A DNA stretch of 64,000 nucleotides from Amborella trichopoda (GCF_000471905.2 NW_006499436.1:3056867-3120866); one strand, 5' to 3'. Positions 48,641-61,710 are shown, counted from the first letter of the stretch. Notes: a model not told the origin generated them from the sequence alone. A program made the numbers and translations.

Positions 48641-49901
48641 AAAATTGTTCTTTCTCTCTCTACAGTTGTTTCTCTCTCCTATCTAGAAAGTGGTTAAATT
48701 TCTGGTTTAAGAAACTAAATTCAGTTGCTGTTATCGTTAGCGGGAAACAGCCATTCTCGGCCACCGTCTTCGAACCTAACCTAACCGCATGCCGTCAACG
48801 ATGATGGCCTTCGGGTTCGGCATTTGCGTTTTGTGGTTAACTTTGTTTTCTTTTTGTTTTTTCCTTTCCAAAAATATATTTGAATTTTTTTTTCTTTTTT
48901 AGATTTCGGTGTTTTTGTTAATTTCTTTAGGATGGAAAGAAATTTTAAAAGTTATAGGCTTTATCCGGAAAAAAGTAAACTTTATCTAAACCTTATAGAT
49001 TATTTCAATTTCAGTTTCAAATTTGATCATCTCGACTATAGTTGCGAAAATAAAAAAAGATTTCAAGACACATTATCTATGCCCTCAATTTTCGAGTATT
49101 CACATATCGACAAGATCAATACTAGATATTTTTCAATATCTGAAGGGTTTCTCCGATAAGGTTTTAAGTAAGGTTTACTTTCTTTTTTTTATATATATAA
49201 TCTAGACCTTATAGAAATTACATCATGTTGGCAATTGGGGTTACAATTTGGTAATTTGGGGTTCCCATTACTTATTAAAAAAAAGAAAAAAAGAAAAGAC
49301 TTTGGGTTTCCCATTAACCAAGGGCGTGTGTTAAATTGCAGGTACCCCACACCAAGAGACCTGCTTCTTTGGGCTGTTATCGTGACTACCCTAAACTAAT
49401 TTCGTAATGATCATTATACCATTTTGCCCTCTCATCAAAATTACCAGAGTAGCCTCCATCTATAGGGACAAGGGTCGGGCCACGTCAAGGCTGACCCGCC
49501 CAAGCCCGTTGCGAACCTTACGGTTTGGATTATTTAGCAATGAGGTTAATACAATGAGTAAATGGTAATTTGCAGGCCATGTAGCATGCGTACCTTATCA
49601 AATCCCTTGAAATCTATCCAAATAAATCCTTAGTTTTTATTTAGAAATGAATCCCATGCTTGGTGGCACTCCCATATCTTTCAATTAAAATAATTAATTA
49701 CGGTTTTATTTTGGTAAAAGGCCAGAGTTTATTTTTGCATTCTTCCAATATTAGTTTTATTGTTAGTCGGTTGTCATTTCATTGAAAGCTAAAGTTTTTC
49801 ATTTATTGTTTCTTCCCAAAAGTAGGGCCTATTTCTAAATAATTAGAAAAGGGCTGAAATTTTTCATTCAATGTTGTTTTTAAAATTAGAGTTATTTTAT
49901 T
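48641..49901. other. Intergenic DNA with a diverged family 1-like repeat
   Basis: 48930-49205 contains TTTGATCATCTCGACTATAG and CAAGACACATTATCTATG, recognisable as a diverged member of MITE family 1. No gene. Confidence 0.45.
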
Positions 49902-50294
49902 GGGAAAAGTTTATAGAGAGCCGAGCCTCTAAACAATTAAAGTCGAGCCTACCTCAAAAATTTCACTAGAAGATATTGTTTTGATGCCCAAATATCCTCA
50001 AATTCATCATCTCGATATCAAGATGTATGGACATGATAAAATAATGGATTTCAAGTTTTGGAAATAGTGTATTTCGTAACGCACTTTTGGACCGTCAAAT
50101 TTCAAGATTTTCAAGTTTTCATAGATCTCTCGATCTAGATTATTTTTGAAGCTATAAACTTTATAAATAAAGATGAAAATATACTTTAAGGCTATCAAAA
50201 AGATTTCCGATATTGAAACTATATTTCTCAACACTATTTGAAGGTAGGCTCTAATTTGACTGTTTAGAGCCTAGGCTCTATACAAACCGTACCC
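49902..50294 (-). mobile_element. MULE-type MITE family 1, subfamily A, best preserved copy
   Basis: 393 bp with a perfect 9-bp target duplication TATTTTATT (49893-49901 and 50295-50303). Ends GGGAAAAGTTTATAGAGAGC and complement GGGTACGGTTTGTATAGAGC, with inverted similarity continuing for about 50 bp through CTCTAAACA and AGGCTCTAATTTGAC. Confidence 0.92.
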
Positions 50295-50464
50295 TATTTT
50301 ATTGCTTATTGAATGGTCCTTTAGATGACAACCAACCGAGGCGTCGACGAGTTTAATGGCAAAAAAAAGTTAGGACAAAAATTATGCGACATTTCGTTGT
50401 GAAAGTGTGGAAAAATAACATGTAATATTTACCAATGCCTACTTAATCATGTACTCATATCCAA

Positions 50465-50710
50465 CTAATAAATAGGAAAATTGTTTCATGCGGGGCTGGG
50501 CCACATTTCTACAATATGCGGTCGCAAGGTATAAATCATCCATCTTAAAAATGGATGCAAATAGGTGGTCCATCTAAAAACATTTGAAACTAACAGTCTA
50601 AATATTTTTTTAATATAATTATTATTTTTATTTTTCATATTCATGATCTCTAATGTTAGAGATTGCATATCCTTAAAAATTAGGTTAAAAAATCCATTTC
50701 AAAAATAGAT
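50465..50710 (+). repeat. Dispersed repeat, family 3, copy 1
   Basis: Shares TTGTTTCATGCGG, ATTTCTACAA, CCATCTTAAAAATGGATGCA and CATATTCATGATCTC with 53232-53465. Part of it (CATTTCTACAATATGCG) recurs at about 60016. Confidence 0.7.
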
Positions 50711-51475
50711 TTTTAAGAGGTGACTCATTTCTACATGGACTCATAAAAAGCCATCTCCTTTAGAGAAAATGTTGAAATAACACCAAAAAGTAATGTCCTA
50801 GTCAATACCAATTGAAAATTATAAATATGGCATCAGAAAATCTTCAAATCAATCATCTCGGCCTTAATCATTATGATTATGAGAAGAAACTAGGATTTCA
50901 ATACTTAAAAATGATGTATATTATAACAAATTATCTAGACCATTTATTTCTAGCTGTTCAGAGTTCTACCGGACCTCGACCATTTTTTCAGTTACAAGTT
51001 TCTAGAGCTGGTTTCCCCTCCCCGAAGCATGAACTGAAGAGATACCCAAGAGATAGAGAGAGAGAGAGAGAGAGAGCAACCGTGTTTGTTCTTTGATTAT
51101 TCGATAACATTCGATGTGGTGGGGCGGTTGACAGTGGTTAATAAATCTTTGCCGGTTCTTATATATATAAATCCGCCCTTAATATCATGCTTATCATCAA
51201 AGAAGGTTCCAAGTGAATTCGATACGTTAGAGAGCGGAAAGGTGAGAGTATCATATTCACATTGAATGCAATGCCAAAAAGTTGATTCCTCCAAGATATA
51301 AACCTTCAAGATGGGGAGCAGATAGCCATTTCTCGAGGGGAATAAATCATGAAGTAGAAAAATCCTAAGCAAAGCAAGGCCAGCTTGCAAAATGAAACAT
51401 CCAGAACTCCAACTTTCTATTATACCATTGGATTATATGCTCCCAAGGATTCATATTCCCCATCCAATGTTAAAA

Positions 51476-51870
51476 CAGTACTCACTGGTGTTTTTAAGGC
51501 TGATTATTTTTTAGGAGGCTGCCTGTTCAAATATGTGAAATAAAAAACGGATTGGTCACTAGGATCGAGCATCACAAAAACCGATATGGATTGGTGAATC
51601 GGCAGTCTGGATTGACGTTTTACTTAACAAAAAAAATAGTGAACCGGTATAAAAACATTTGCAAAAACAGTAAACCCGGAAAAACTAGTCCAGATTGATG
51701 AATTAGCATTTTTACTAACAAAACGACGTTTTTACCATAGCAGAACGCCATTGTACTGTAGCAAATCGTCGGTTATCTTGAACGATTTCTTGACATAATT
51801 GGCATAGGGTGACCGATTCCTAGATTAGACCGGACGATTCCAGGCCGACCCAGCGTTTTTTAAATGATTG
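51476..51870. other. Possible decayed hAT-like element
   Basis: Words such as GTGAACCGGTATAAAA and ACCGGACGATTCC resemble the interior of the hAT MITEs. Ends and target duplication are not convincing. Confidence 0.25.
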
Positions 51871-52304
51871 CTTCAAATAGTCAAACTAGAGACCAACCCA
51901 ATAATAAAATAAAATATCAACATGCATTACATATATTCCTTCAATAATAAAATCTTAAGATTATATATTCCTCAAAGAAACATCTTAAGGTTGATTAGAG
52001 ACTATCCTATTTTTTATAGCCGGATCATAGGAATATATAGTCTAATTTTTTTTTTTTCTTTTTAAATGCTCATCCAATTCTTATTCAGCCAAAAAAAAAA
52101 AAGTACTTGTTAAATTATTATGAAGAGGATCCCTAAATTAAAGATGGAAAAAAATCCTTCAGCTTACCTCCCACTAGAGCATGTATTGTTAATTATATCA
52201 TAGAATTGATCAGGGCTTAAAGATCCAATGCTTGATTAGCCCTCCACTATACCAATTAAAATCTGCAATTCTCGATTTGGATTAATGATTTTTAGGATCT
52301 AAAA

Positions 52305-52500
52305 TATTCATCATCATTATTCGAGTCTTATCCCAACTATTTTGGGTCAGCCATAGGAATCATACCCCACCATTCTGCTTTATCAAGGGTCATACTCTAA
52401 CTAAGAATATAAGTCACCACGCTTCTTCTCACTAATTCTATCCATGTACTTTTGGGTCTTCTCCTTATCCTCTTAGAACATTCCAAATTCTATCATTTAT
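52305..52500 (-). mobile_element. RTE-type LINE 3' end
   Basis: TCATCATCATTATTCGAGTC then CTTATCCCAACTATTTTGGG and CCACCATTCTGCTTTATCAA; same orientation and extent as the 742-1008 copy. Confidence 0.8.
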
Positions 52501-52681
52501 TAAACATTCCGTAGCATAAAGCATGGGTGATCTAGTTGGATATGTTGTTTCTAGAGTCTAAATTCTAAAATAAAAAAATTTAAAAAACAAAAAAGTTAAG
52601 ATTCACATAGATTGGGATCTTTAGAGAACTGCAACAATTCAACAATCATAAAGATAAAAAAATACTAGGCAAATATATAAA

Positions 52682-53221
52682 GAAAAAAGTTTATATATAG
52701 TCGAAGCTCTAAACAATCAAATTAGAGCCAACCTCAAAAATTTCACTAAACGAGGTTGTTTTGATGCCCAAATATCCTCAAATTGATCATCTCGATATCA
52801 AGATGCATGGACACAATAAAGTAATGGATTTCAAGTTTTGGAAATAGTGCTTCTTGTAACGCATTTTTGGATTGTCAATTTTGAAGATTTTCAAGTTTTC
52901 ATAGATCTGCTTTATCTACACTATTTTTTAAGCTTTAAATTTATAATTAAATATGAAAATATATTTTAAGGCTAGTACAAATATTTTAAGTATAGTGCAT
53001 CTTGTAACGCAGTTTTTGACTTCAATTTTCAAGATTTCCAAGTTTTCATAGATCTGCTCTATCTAGACCATTTTTTAAGCTTTAAATTTTATAATTAAGG
53101 ATGAAAATATATTTTAAGGCAGTCACAAAGATTTTAAGTATTGAAACACATTTCTCAATACTATTTAAATGACCGTTGTACTTTGATTGTTGAGAGCCTC
53201 GGCTCTATTCAAACTGCACCC
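52682..53221 (-). mobile_element. MULE-type MITE family 1, subfamily A, with internal duplication
   Basis: 540 bp; 9-bp duplication ATATATAAA/ACATATAAA (52673-52681 and 53222-53230, one mismatch). Ends GAAAAAAGTTTATATATAG and complement GGGTGCAGTTTGAATAGAGC. It is longer than the other copies because about 140 bp (about 52840-52980) is repeated at about 52983-53120. Confidence 0.88.
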
Positions 53222-53231
53222 ACATATAAAT

Positions 53232-53465
53232 ATCATGGGAAAATTGTTTCATGCGGATTGGACCGTATTTCTACAAGATGTGGCCAAGAGGTATATAGCA
53301 TCCATCTTAAAGATGGATGCAAATAGGTCGTTCATCTAAAAAAAATTGTAACTAATTGTCCAAATGTTATCTTAATATAATTATTATTTGTAGTTTTTAT
53401 TTTATTTTTTCATATTCATGATCTCCATGATTAAGATTATATATTCTCTAAAAATTAAGATCAAA
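53232..53465 (+). repeat. Dispersed repeat, family 3, copy 2
   Basis: See 50465-50710; interrupted on the right by the L1-type LINE. Confidence 0.7.
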
Positions 53466-54319
53466 TTATATTTTTTTGAGAAAGTGTGAGCTTCATTAAG
53501 ATAATGAATAAAAGTAAAACAGAAAAATGAAAAAACCCCTGAAGGGGCCGTGGGGAGGGAGAGAGGGGCAAGAGAGACACCAGAGCACAAACTTAGGATG
53601 TGGCTATGTTAGCTAGTAAGTCGGCGTCCAAATTGAAACCTCGAACGACATGCTCGAAAGAAACATCAAAATCCCTCAAGTGGATCAAGATTTCTTCCAT
53701 AACACTACTGAGGCACCATGGGGTAGAATCTGGGAGCAGACACCAGCTAATCACGTTAGCAAAGTCGCCTTCTATGAGAACTCAAGGGAAGGAGTATCTA
53801 ATTTTAAAACTCCCATCTTCAAGGCCCATAATTCCACCTCATTTACTTCACAAGGATGAAGTCTTCTCGAAACGGTCCAGATCGTGGCCTCACGGTGATC
53901 TCGAAGTATACCCCCATAGCCAACAACCTGTCCCTTCACACTGTCGTCAAAATTAAGTTTGACCCATCCTTCCGGGGGTGGCTTCCATATAAATCACAAG
54001 GATAAATGCCTAGGTTTGAATAGCATCATATTTTTGAAGTGCGTAAAAAAGAACTCATTAGATATAGATTTAAGGGGAAGGAAGCTATAAGCCCAAGCCA
54101 TAATGGACCATGAACCTCCAAGAGGAAAGTTGGTGGATCACGGCTTCGGCTCTTAAAGGTTCTCAAGTTCAGTTCCCTCCATAGGTTCCATAGCAAGGCT
54201 ACAACAGAGATCCTGCATAATTTGGTACCCATGGACGAGAAAGGAGGAGCCCATATCTATTGTAGTAAAGAATGAATATTATTTTGCCTGGGGGTAATCA
54301 AGTTAGCAGTGACCACCAA

Positions 54320-54523
54320 CTAGTCCCACAAGGCTACAACGAAGGGACAGTGGATGAAGAGATGATCAGTGGATCCTTCCTCACTTTTGCAAAGAAGACA
54401 TATGCTGGTGAGAATCATACCCCTTCTTCGACATCGGTCTATCTTGAGGAATCTCCCCAAGCCTAGAAGCCAGAGAAATGTCTTAACTCTATGTGGCACT
54501 TCACGATTCCAAAGTTTGGCCAT
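54320..54523 (-). pseudogene. LINE zf-RVT domain remnant
   Basis: MAKLWNREVPHRVKTFLWL, ICLLCKSEEGSTDHLFIHC and FVVALWD match the zinc-binding reverse-transcriptase domain (C-x2-C ... H-x4-C) that follows RT in plant LINEs. Confidence 0.88.
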
Positions 54524-55470
54524 TGAAGGCCACTCTTCAATATATCAGTCCCTGCTGACTTTTTGGTAGAATTACCGCATGGAGAAAACTCCACGAGCAT
54601 CCAAACTCCAAATAATCCTATCTGGCTTCCTAGGGTGAAAGCAAAAGGCATAAAGCCTAGTGATTGTTCTGTGTCAATCAGGTGAACTCTTCTAATATTA
54701 AGGTTAACATTCCAGATCAGTTGATCACTTGAAAATGATACCATATTGGCAACAATTTCTTGCTTTTGAGTGGATCTTCTATACATTTCAAGGTACAACA
54801 GCTTAAGGGTATAGTCACCCAACCATTGACATGCCAAAAACGAGTTTGGTAATCATCACACAAAAGAAACCTTGAGTAAACAAGGAATAGCATCCTAGCT
54901 CCTTGAATCCCCTTCCAAATAGGAGAGAGAAGAGACAGTTTGGTACATTATTTAGTAATGAAGCCATTGAGATCCATGCCACACTTGTCAAAGATAACTC
55001 TGGCCCGCAGCTGATCGCTATTGGTCGAAAGCCTCAACCACCACTTAGTCAACAACGACTCGTTGACTGCCCTCAATCTTCGAATACCTAAACCTCCATC
55101 TTTCTTAGGGAGGCAGACAGAAGTCCATTTGACAAGGTAGAATTTCTTTTTATGTTGTGAGCCACTTCAAAGAAAATTCCTCATTAAAGATTCGACCTTG
55201 TGGATCGTCGAGGAAGGAGCTTGAAGAAGAGAAAAATAATAAATATGTTGGTTAAAAGGAGTAGCTTTGATGAGAACTGACCTGCACGCAAATGACAAGA
55301 ATCTCGCTTTCCACTTGTCAAGCTTGACTTGAGCTCTCTAAATGAGGGGGTCCCAAAGAGATCTGGGGGAAGTGCCACTGATGAGAGGCATGCCCAGGTA
55401 TTTGGTAGGGAAAGATTCAACATCACATCTCAGGCACGAGGCCCACGCAGATAACTCAGAAGATTGGCAG

Positions 55471-55908
55471 TTAATGCCAATGATTTTTTACTTTGTCCGT
55501 ACTAATTCTAGCTCCGAAAATAAGTTCGTAAAGCTTTAAAAACAACCAAATGTTATGATTGTTGCCATTAAGACCTTTGAGCAGCATCAAAGTATTGTCA
55601 GCATACTGCAGATGGCTGAGAATAATTCCATCAGGCAAGGCAGGTAAGCCCTGGATAATTCTGCAGTCAACTATGCTTTGTAGCATTTTGCTAAAGCCTT
55701 CAGTCACAAGGGCGAAGAGAAAGGGGGAGAGAAGGTCACCTTGATGTAAGCCTCTAATTGCTTGAAAATAACAATTGACTTTCCCATCGACGAGGATATA
55801 TATGTGGGCATTTGAGAGGCACCCAAAAATCCATTTGTGCCAAACAGTCCCAAAGCCCATCAATTCCATGATTCTATCAAGAAAATCCCATGGCTTTTTC
55901 AAAATCAA
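55471..55908 (-). pseudogene. LINE reverse transcriptase core, broken
   Basis: Contains GLHQGDLLSPFLFALV (RT motif 4 region) and LSHLQYADNTLMLLKG. The catalytic box reads YADN instead of YADD, replacing one metal-binding Asp. Frame is open for 145 codons, and broken outside. Confidence 0.9.
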
Positions 55909-56759
55909 GTTTTAGGAGCAAGCCTTTCATGCGCATGGACTGAGTAGAACTGGATGGTTTCTTGGGCCAGCAGAATACCGTCCATGATAAACTTGTCTTT
56001 TATAAAGGCAGTTTGTGGACCTTTCCACAACCTCATTTAGAACCAAACACAATCTGTTTTCTAACACGTTAGGAAGGATTTTATACAATGTCGACAAAGC
56101 CATCCCAGTAGAACTGTTGTAGCCAAGCCATAATGACCATTTTTACTATGTCCCAAAATTCTTGAAAAAAGCCAAAGGGAACCCATCAAGGTCCAATGCT
56201 TTATCCTTCGGGAGATCAAAAACAATTTTCTTTACTTCTTCGAAAGTAAAGCAGCGTTAAAGGTTTTCAGCAGAATTAAAGGAGAGGGTTTGAAAACGCA
56301 CATCTTGAATATCGAAAGGCAGTTGATGCTCCGATGAGACGGCTAAGCGAAAGTGGCTAACTATAACATTCTCCACTTCATTCGGGTTTTCCATGATAGT
56401 GGCCGGAATCGACAAACCATCGATGCGGTTGGTTCAATGTCTGGAATTAGCAATGGCATGAAAGTACTTCGTATTCATATCGCCTTGTTTGACCCATTTG
56501 GATCTAGATCTTTGTAACTAGAAGATCTCTTCCATACTGAGAAGGTTATCCAAATCAGCTTTTTTCTTTCTCTCTTACTTTTTTTGTCTTTCTTCCTTTT
56601 CAAGTATGTCGATCTTATCAGCAATATTATCGAAGTCAATTTTCCCCCACTCCTTAAGCTTAAGTTTAAGACCCTTCAGCTTGATAGAGAGCACAAATCC
56701 AGGCCACCCTGAGACCCGGATAGACTCCTAAGTGTTCTTCACCACTTCGAGGAGTTATC

Positions 56760-57520
56760 CGCCAACCACATTAATTCAAAACAAAACAGGGACGGTCCAA
56801 ATACTACACCAGAGTCTCCAAGAGGATAGGGACGTGATCCGAAGCAAGGTGGGAATCAACCTCAAGGATTTGGGGAAATGGTTGTCCCAACCTTCCGAGA
56901 CCAGGAACCGGTCTAACTTGGATAACTTTGGATTAGAGGTAGAATTATTAGACAAAGTAAACTTGGTGCTCACTATCTCATAGTCAAAGAGACCATGAGA
57001 AGTCATGACACATCATACATGAGCATTTAAGGGTTGATAACAGAACGAGTAGAAACTTTAGGTGGACCTCTAACCACGTTGAAATCACTGGCTCCACACT
57101 AGGGGGGTCCTACACGAAGTGATAATACTCGATAATGAGTTTAAAAACTCCTTTTCCCCAATTACATTTGGCCCATAAACATTAGACAAGCACCATCCAA
57201 AACCATCAAAATAAAAACAAAGATATCGTAATATGACAAAAAGATAAATGAAGCACAAGCCCTGTTAAAACAGAGGGGTCCTAGATAGTCAAATGGCCTC
57301 CAGAAAGGCCACAAGAAGCAGAAGCCGTATAAGAGGCCAGAGCCCTAGAAAGATCTAAGAAGAGACAAGTTAAAGGAAGTGAGATTGGTTTCTTGCAAAA
57401 CCAAAATGTTAGGCCTAAATCTACAACTACATCTACAAACAAGTCGACGTAGTGCCCTCCTTCTTGTAGCACTTTCAAGCCCACACACGTTCTAGGATAT
57501 GATGATCAATGAGGACGGAA
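56760..57520 (-). pseudogene. LINE AP-type endonuclease, broken
   Basis: Sense frames give NVCGLESATRRRALRRLV and RPNILVLQETNLTS, matching the N-terminal endonuclease motifs (WNVRGL ... QETK). The conserved Trp before NVCGL is a TAG stop. KLDRFLVSEGWDNHFP and SDHVPI mark the C-terminal part. Confidence 0.85.
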
Positions 57521-59850
57521 ACCCTTCCCCCTCCTTGTGGCACCGGTGGCACCAGAAGTGAGAGGGTTGAATCTCAGATCAGCAGGCAATTCCGCAACTT
57601 CTTTTTGAAGACGACTCCTCCACCGTCTAGGGCACGGGGCAGGAATGTCCTCTGGTGCAATGATCTCCTCCACAAGCCATAGCTCTCCTTTGAACGTGAC
57701 CTTTATCCCCTCCAAAAGCTTAGCTACATCATGCCTAGCAATACCTCTCTTGTACACCTTAATGGACCAGTTGCTAGCATCCACAGGCAAATCCTCTTCA
57801 GAAGAGTCAGAAGACTCCTTGACCAGGAGAGAGGGAACCCTAAGAACATCAGGGATCGTATCCATGATCAAGCCTTTCTTCATGTGTTTATGGGTGGGCC
57901 TCATAGAAGGTTCCTTAAAGGTCAATCTCCCCCACGCCCTGCCCTATTCCCAGTTTGATAAGGTCATGGCTAGAGCATTATCTGGGGCATTGGTAGGGCC
58001 AGAGAAGATGATGTCTCTCTCTTGGATAATATCCATAATAGGAACCCAGGAGGCTATAAAAATAGCCGAGGTAAAGGATATGCTTCTTCTAATAAAGAAA
58101 AGTGTGAGAAAAAAGAGCCTACAGAAGCAATAAGGGCCAAAGGGCAGGGAAGAGGAAAGATGATGAGGGATGAAGATAAGGAACGAGTTGCAGGTTCTTG
58201 CTTAAATCTAGAGAGGAAGGAATAGAAGGTAGCTTTCTGAGACTGGGCACATTTTCATCAGGCAATCCCACTGCCCTCAGATCCTCAACAGATGGCAATC
58301 TTTGCAGGATATAAGCAGTCTCATGTCGTCCGATGGGATTTGGATTCAAGTCTATCTTCCAAGCCATCTCCTCATTATGATGGCTCTCCGTACTCGTCCC
58401 TGCAGGCGAAGAGACTGAAGCCCCACTTTCCATTCCAACTGACCGTTGGATCTTGCTAATAGCACAGGAAACCGTTGGATGATTAACCACAACAGTTGGT
58501 TCTTCTCCAAAGGGCGGCACCTTTTTAGAAACGGTTCCCAAGGGCACAGTTATAGATGACGCATGAGATATCGTTGGCGATGGTTGGATTTTTAAGGTCT
58601 CCAAGACTTTCCTTTTCGTTGATTCACCAACTGCAAAAGAAAAACATGGGAACAATGGTTTTTCATGCGTAGACCAAAGCGGATTATGAACTTTTACCGG
58701 TCGACGAAAACTTGAATTTGAATTACGTATTGAATGCACATGTCCTTTCGTGCCAGCCGACTTGACATGTCCTAGACCAACCATTTTTTGCCTCCACTTT
58801 TTTCGGTAAGTATTTAGGGGAGGAAGATCACATTTAGGAGAAACCCTCATTTTTATAGTAACCAACGTCCACTGTTGGTCCCCATCTTCTACATTAGCTT
58901 CTGGGAGCTGGAAACCATGGGCAAACCAGAGTTTCGTCCATCCTTGCTAGAAGAAGACAAGGAGACAAAGAACGAACTAGGAACAGGTACACGGGTAGTC
59001 CCCTGTTCAATTTGGATAGAGATGCTGAAAAAATCGTCATCCACTTTAAGCAAAAGGCTTTCCTGCAGCCTACGACTAGGGATAGTCTGGAGCTTCACAC
59101 GAAGGGTCCCCAAACTGGGCATGCTGAAGTGAACCAGTAAATTTCCAACAACTTGCCGCAAGCCTGAGCGACAAGGCAAAAAACTTCCTTAGTCCAAGCA
59201 TGGTCAGATCAGGGATAGGTTGGCTTCAACGGACCTATGCTCCACAATCATAAGAACACCCTTGAATCTCTAGAAATGCTGCTTGAGGACCCTGGCCATG
59301 TCCTCAGGCTTGTCAAAAATAATGAGTGCTCTATGGTTAGGGATATCCCTACTAGTATGGGAATAACCCCACGTGCGCATGGCCTAGTCGTAGAGCATAC
59401 TGAGACCATCCATACATGAACTAAAGGATGAGACGAGGGCCTTGAGGAGTTGAGATTCCCATTTTTTTGTAGCACCAGCTTTAACATCAACGACCATCAC
59501 ACCTCCCAGAGACTGCTCAACAAGTTGGGTAGGAAGGGGAAGATCCGAGCCAAAACAAACATTTTTCTAGTCAGTAGAAGTAGAGGAGGAGCTGGAGCCA
59601 TCAGGGTGGCCACGAGCGCTTCTAAAGATAGTGAGACCTCCTTTAAGGGCCTTGTAAACTCTTTGAGGAACGGGAGCTCCAAGAACCATTAAGGCCAATA
59701 ACCTTATGCTGCGCTTAGGACCCATGACAGACTTCTTCAGTGCCATTAAAAGAATTAGATGAAAAAGAATACCTATTGCGAGTAGAGAGGGAATGCCAAC
59801 CAAACTTTCCCATATGAGCAAGAGAGAAAGTAGAGAGAGAGAAGCCAAGA
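57521..59850 (-). pseudogene. LINE ORF1 region, fragmented
   Basis: Open segments 57506-57925, 58119-58865, 58889-59179 and 59567-59848 follow one another in sense order 5' of the endonuclease. Segment 58119-58865 (248 aa) is the longest and starts MVTIKMRVSPKCDLPP. No zinc knuckle could be identified with confidence. Confidence 0.6.
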
Positions 59851-59965
59851 ATGGGAGGAAGCAAGGTCAAATTGAGAGGAAATAATCGAGAAGAGATGAT
59901 GGAGGATGGAGGAAGGAAGAAAGACCAAAGATTGGAAGCTTAGGGAGAGTCATAGCCATCTTTGT

Positions 59966-60480
59966 TACCATAGCATAATATATTTTAAAAAATATATTTA
60001 TTGTCAAGTCCCGCATTTCTACAATATGCGAGCTGGCCACATAGAAACCGTGTCCAATATCATGCCAAAAGGATGGGCCTAGATACCCGCCTAATATCAA
60101 GCGATTATAACGATTTTTTTTTACCATGATATAGATTGAGAAAAATCACGAACTTCAAATTTTGCGTAGGGGCTCAAAATAAACTACAATATGAAAAGAC
60201 GAAAAGAGGTTGTTATTATTATGGAAGAGACTAAAATGCGGTCGATATTGATTAAAATGGTATGGTCTTTACATGGGTGAAAAGATTCTCTTCCACAAAT
60301 ATTAAACAGTGACGTCTCTTTCCCCTAACCCTCCCTTTAAGGTTCAAAATCCCCTCTTTCTGCTCTAAAATTCAAAGGCTGAAGTGATTGTAAAGTTTAC
60401 AATGTAAACTATGAGATTATTTACCCTTGTTACATGGGGGTCAAAAATACCACAATTATAAAATTTAAAATTCAAAATTA
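59966..60480. other. Intergenic, part of repeat family 3
   Basis: CATTTCTACAATATGCGAGC at about 60016 resembles family 3, consistent with the LINE having inserted into or beside such a repeat. No gene. Confidence 0.4.
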
Positions 60481-60765
60481 TGCTGATAATGCAGTTTCCT
60501 TGTAGTGATATGAAAATCTATTGTTGCTCATAATTATGAAATTTAAAATTTCAAAAATGGTGATGATCACGTAGATCTATACACACGTGAAAATCTTGAA
60601 AATGAATGGTCTAGATAATGTGTAGAAGATGAACTATTTCTCGGACTAGATATCCCTTTTTCTTCATGTTTAAGAATCTCGAGGTTGAGATGATCGATTT
60701 GAGGATTTTTCAGCATATGAAGAACATTCTCTAGTGGGTTTTTTAGGTGACAAACTTTTCTCAAA
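60480..60765 (+). mobile_element. MULE-type MITE family 1, partial copy
   Basis: Interior TGAAAATCTTGAAAATGAAT, GGTCTAGATAATGTG and GAGATGATCGATTTGAGG match other copies. Left end is not found. Confidence 0.65.
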
Positions 60766-61317
60766 GTAAATAGTCTTTCAGCATACATTTCCACCCAATA
60801 AATATAGAAAAAGTATATAAAGATACCATTTACTGTTAATACAAGAAGGTCACAATCACTGGTCAGTCAGATTTCAAATCATGTGGTTGTGAGTGAGTCA
60901 TAGACCATACTCAAAGTTCAAAAAAAACAAATCTTGAACTTTGTGCACACATATATGAGAAATAGGTTACACACACACATAAGAGAAATTTACATACAAT
61001 TATGTGCTATTTTTACAATTGAAATATAATTCTATATATTTCATATTTTATACTCATGGTATCATCATTTTAATTTTATTGCTTTTATATGTCAAATCAA
61101 GCTCAAATTCGATATTTTTATACTTCTCACCATAAAATACATATAATACGAATTAAGAAAATAAGAATAAATAAAATTATCAAAATAGTGCTGAATGCTA
61201 TACATGATATTTTAGTTATTTATTATTTTAAAAATATTTTGTAATATTTTTTATAAGTGTGTGATAGTCAGAATACGGATAGACTTGTTTTGAGGTAAAT
61301 TTGATATATATAAAAAA

Positions 61318-61710
61318 GGGTATGGTTTCTATAAGGTTGCAACCTAAACAACCCAATTAAGGCGCACCTCCAAATTTTATCGTAACGTATACGTTTTTGG
61401 TGTAAAAAATTCTTAGGATTATCTGAAAATCTATTTTCATATCTAATTATAAAATTTTAAACTCTAAAAATGGTTAAGGCCAAGTAGATCTATAAACATA
61501 TGAAAATATTGAAAATGGACGGTCTAGATAATATATTTCAAGATGCACTATTTCTAGGACTCAAAATCTATTCTTTTCTTTATATATATTCATACATATC
61601 GATGTCGAGATAATCAATTAGAGGGTTTTTCAGCATTAAAACAACATTTTTCAATGAATTTTTTAGGTGCATATGTACTTGTAGTTGTAACCTTATATAA
61701 ACTTTTTTCC
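61318..61710 (+). mobile_element. MULE-type MITE family 1, subfamily B
   Basis: 393 bp. Ends GGGTATGGTTTCTATAAGGT and complement GGAAAAAAGTTTATATAAGG. Interior AAGGCGCACCTCCAAATTTT, AATGGACGGTCTAGATAATA. Same total length as the 49902 copy. Confidence 0.85.

Larger units (their letters stand above)
53466..59965 (-). mobile_element. L1-type LINE, near full length, inactive
   Basis: About 6.5 kb on the minus strand, 5' end near 59965 and A-run (T7 on the plus strand) at about 53466-53472. Order: ORF1 region (59850-57520), endonuclease (57515-56760), reverse transcriptase (56700-55450), and zinc-binding zf-RVT domain (54530-54320). All reading frames are broken. The plant L1 layout is clear although the elements' exact ends and target duplication are uncertain; AT-rich AAAATATA words occur at both edges. 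Confidence 0.9.

Noticed and set aside
51476..51870. hAT-like element by interior words
   Set aside because: Ends do not form convincing inverted repeats and no 8-bp duplication was found, so it is listed only at low confidence.
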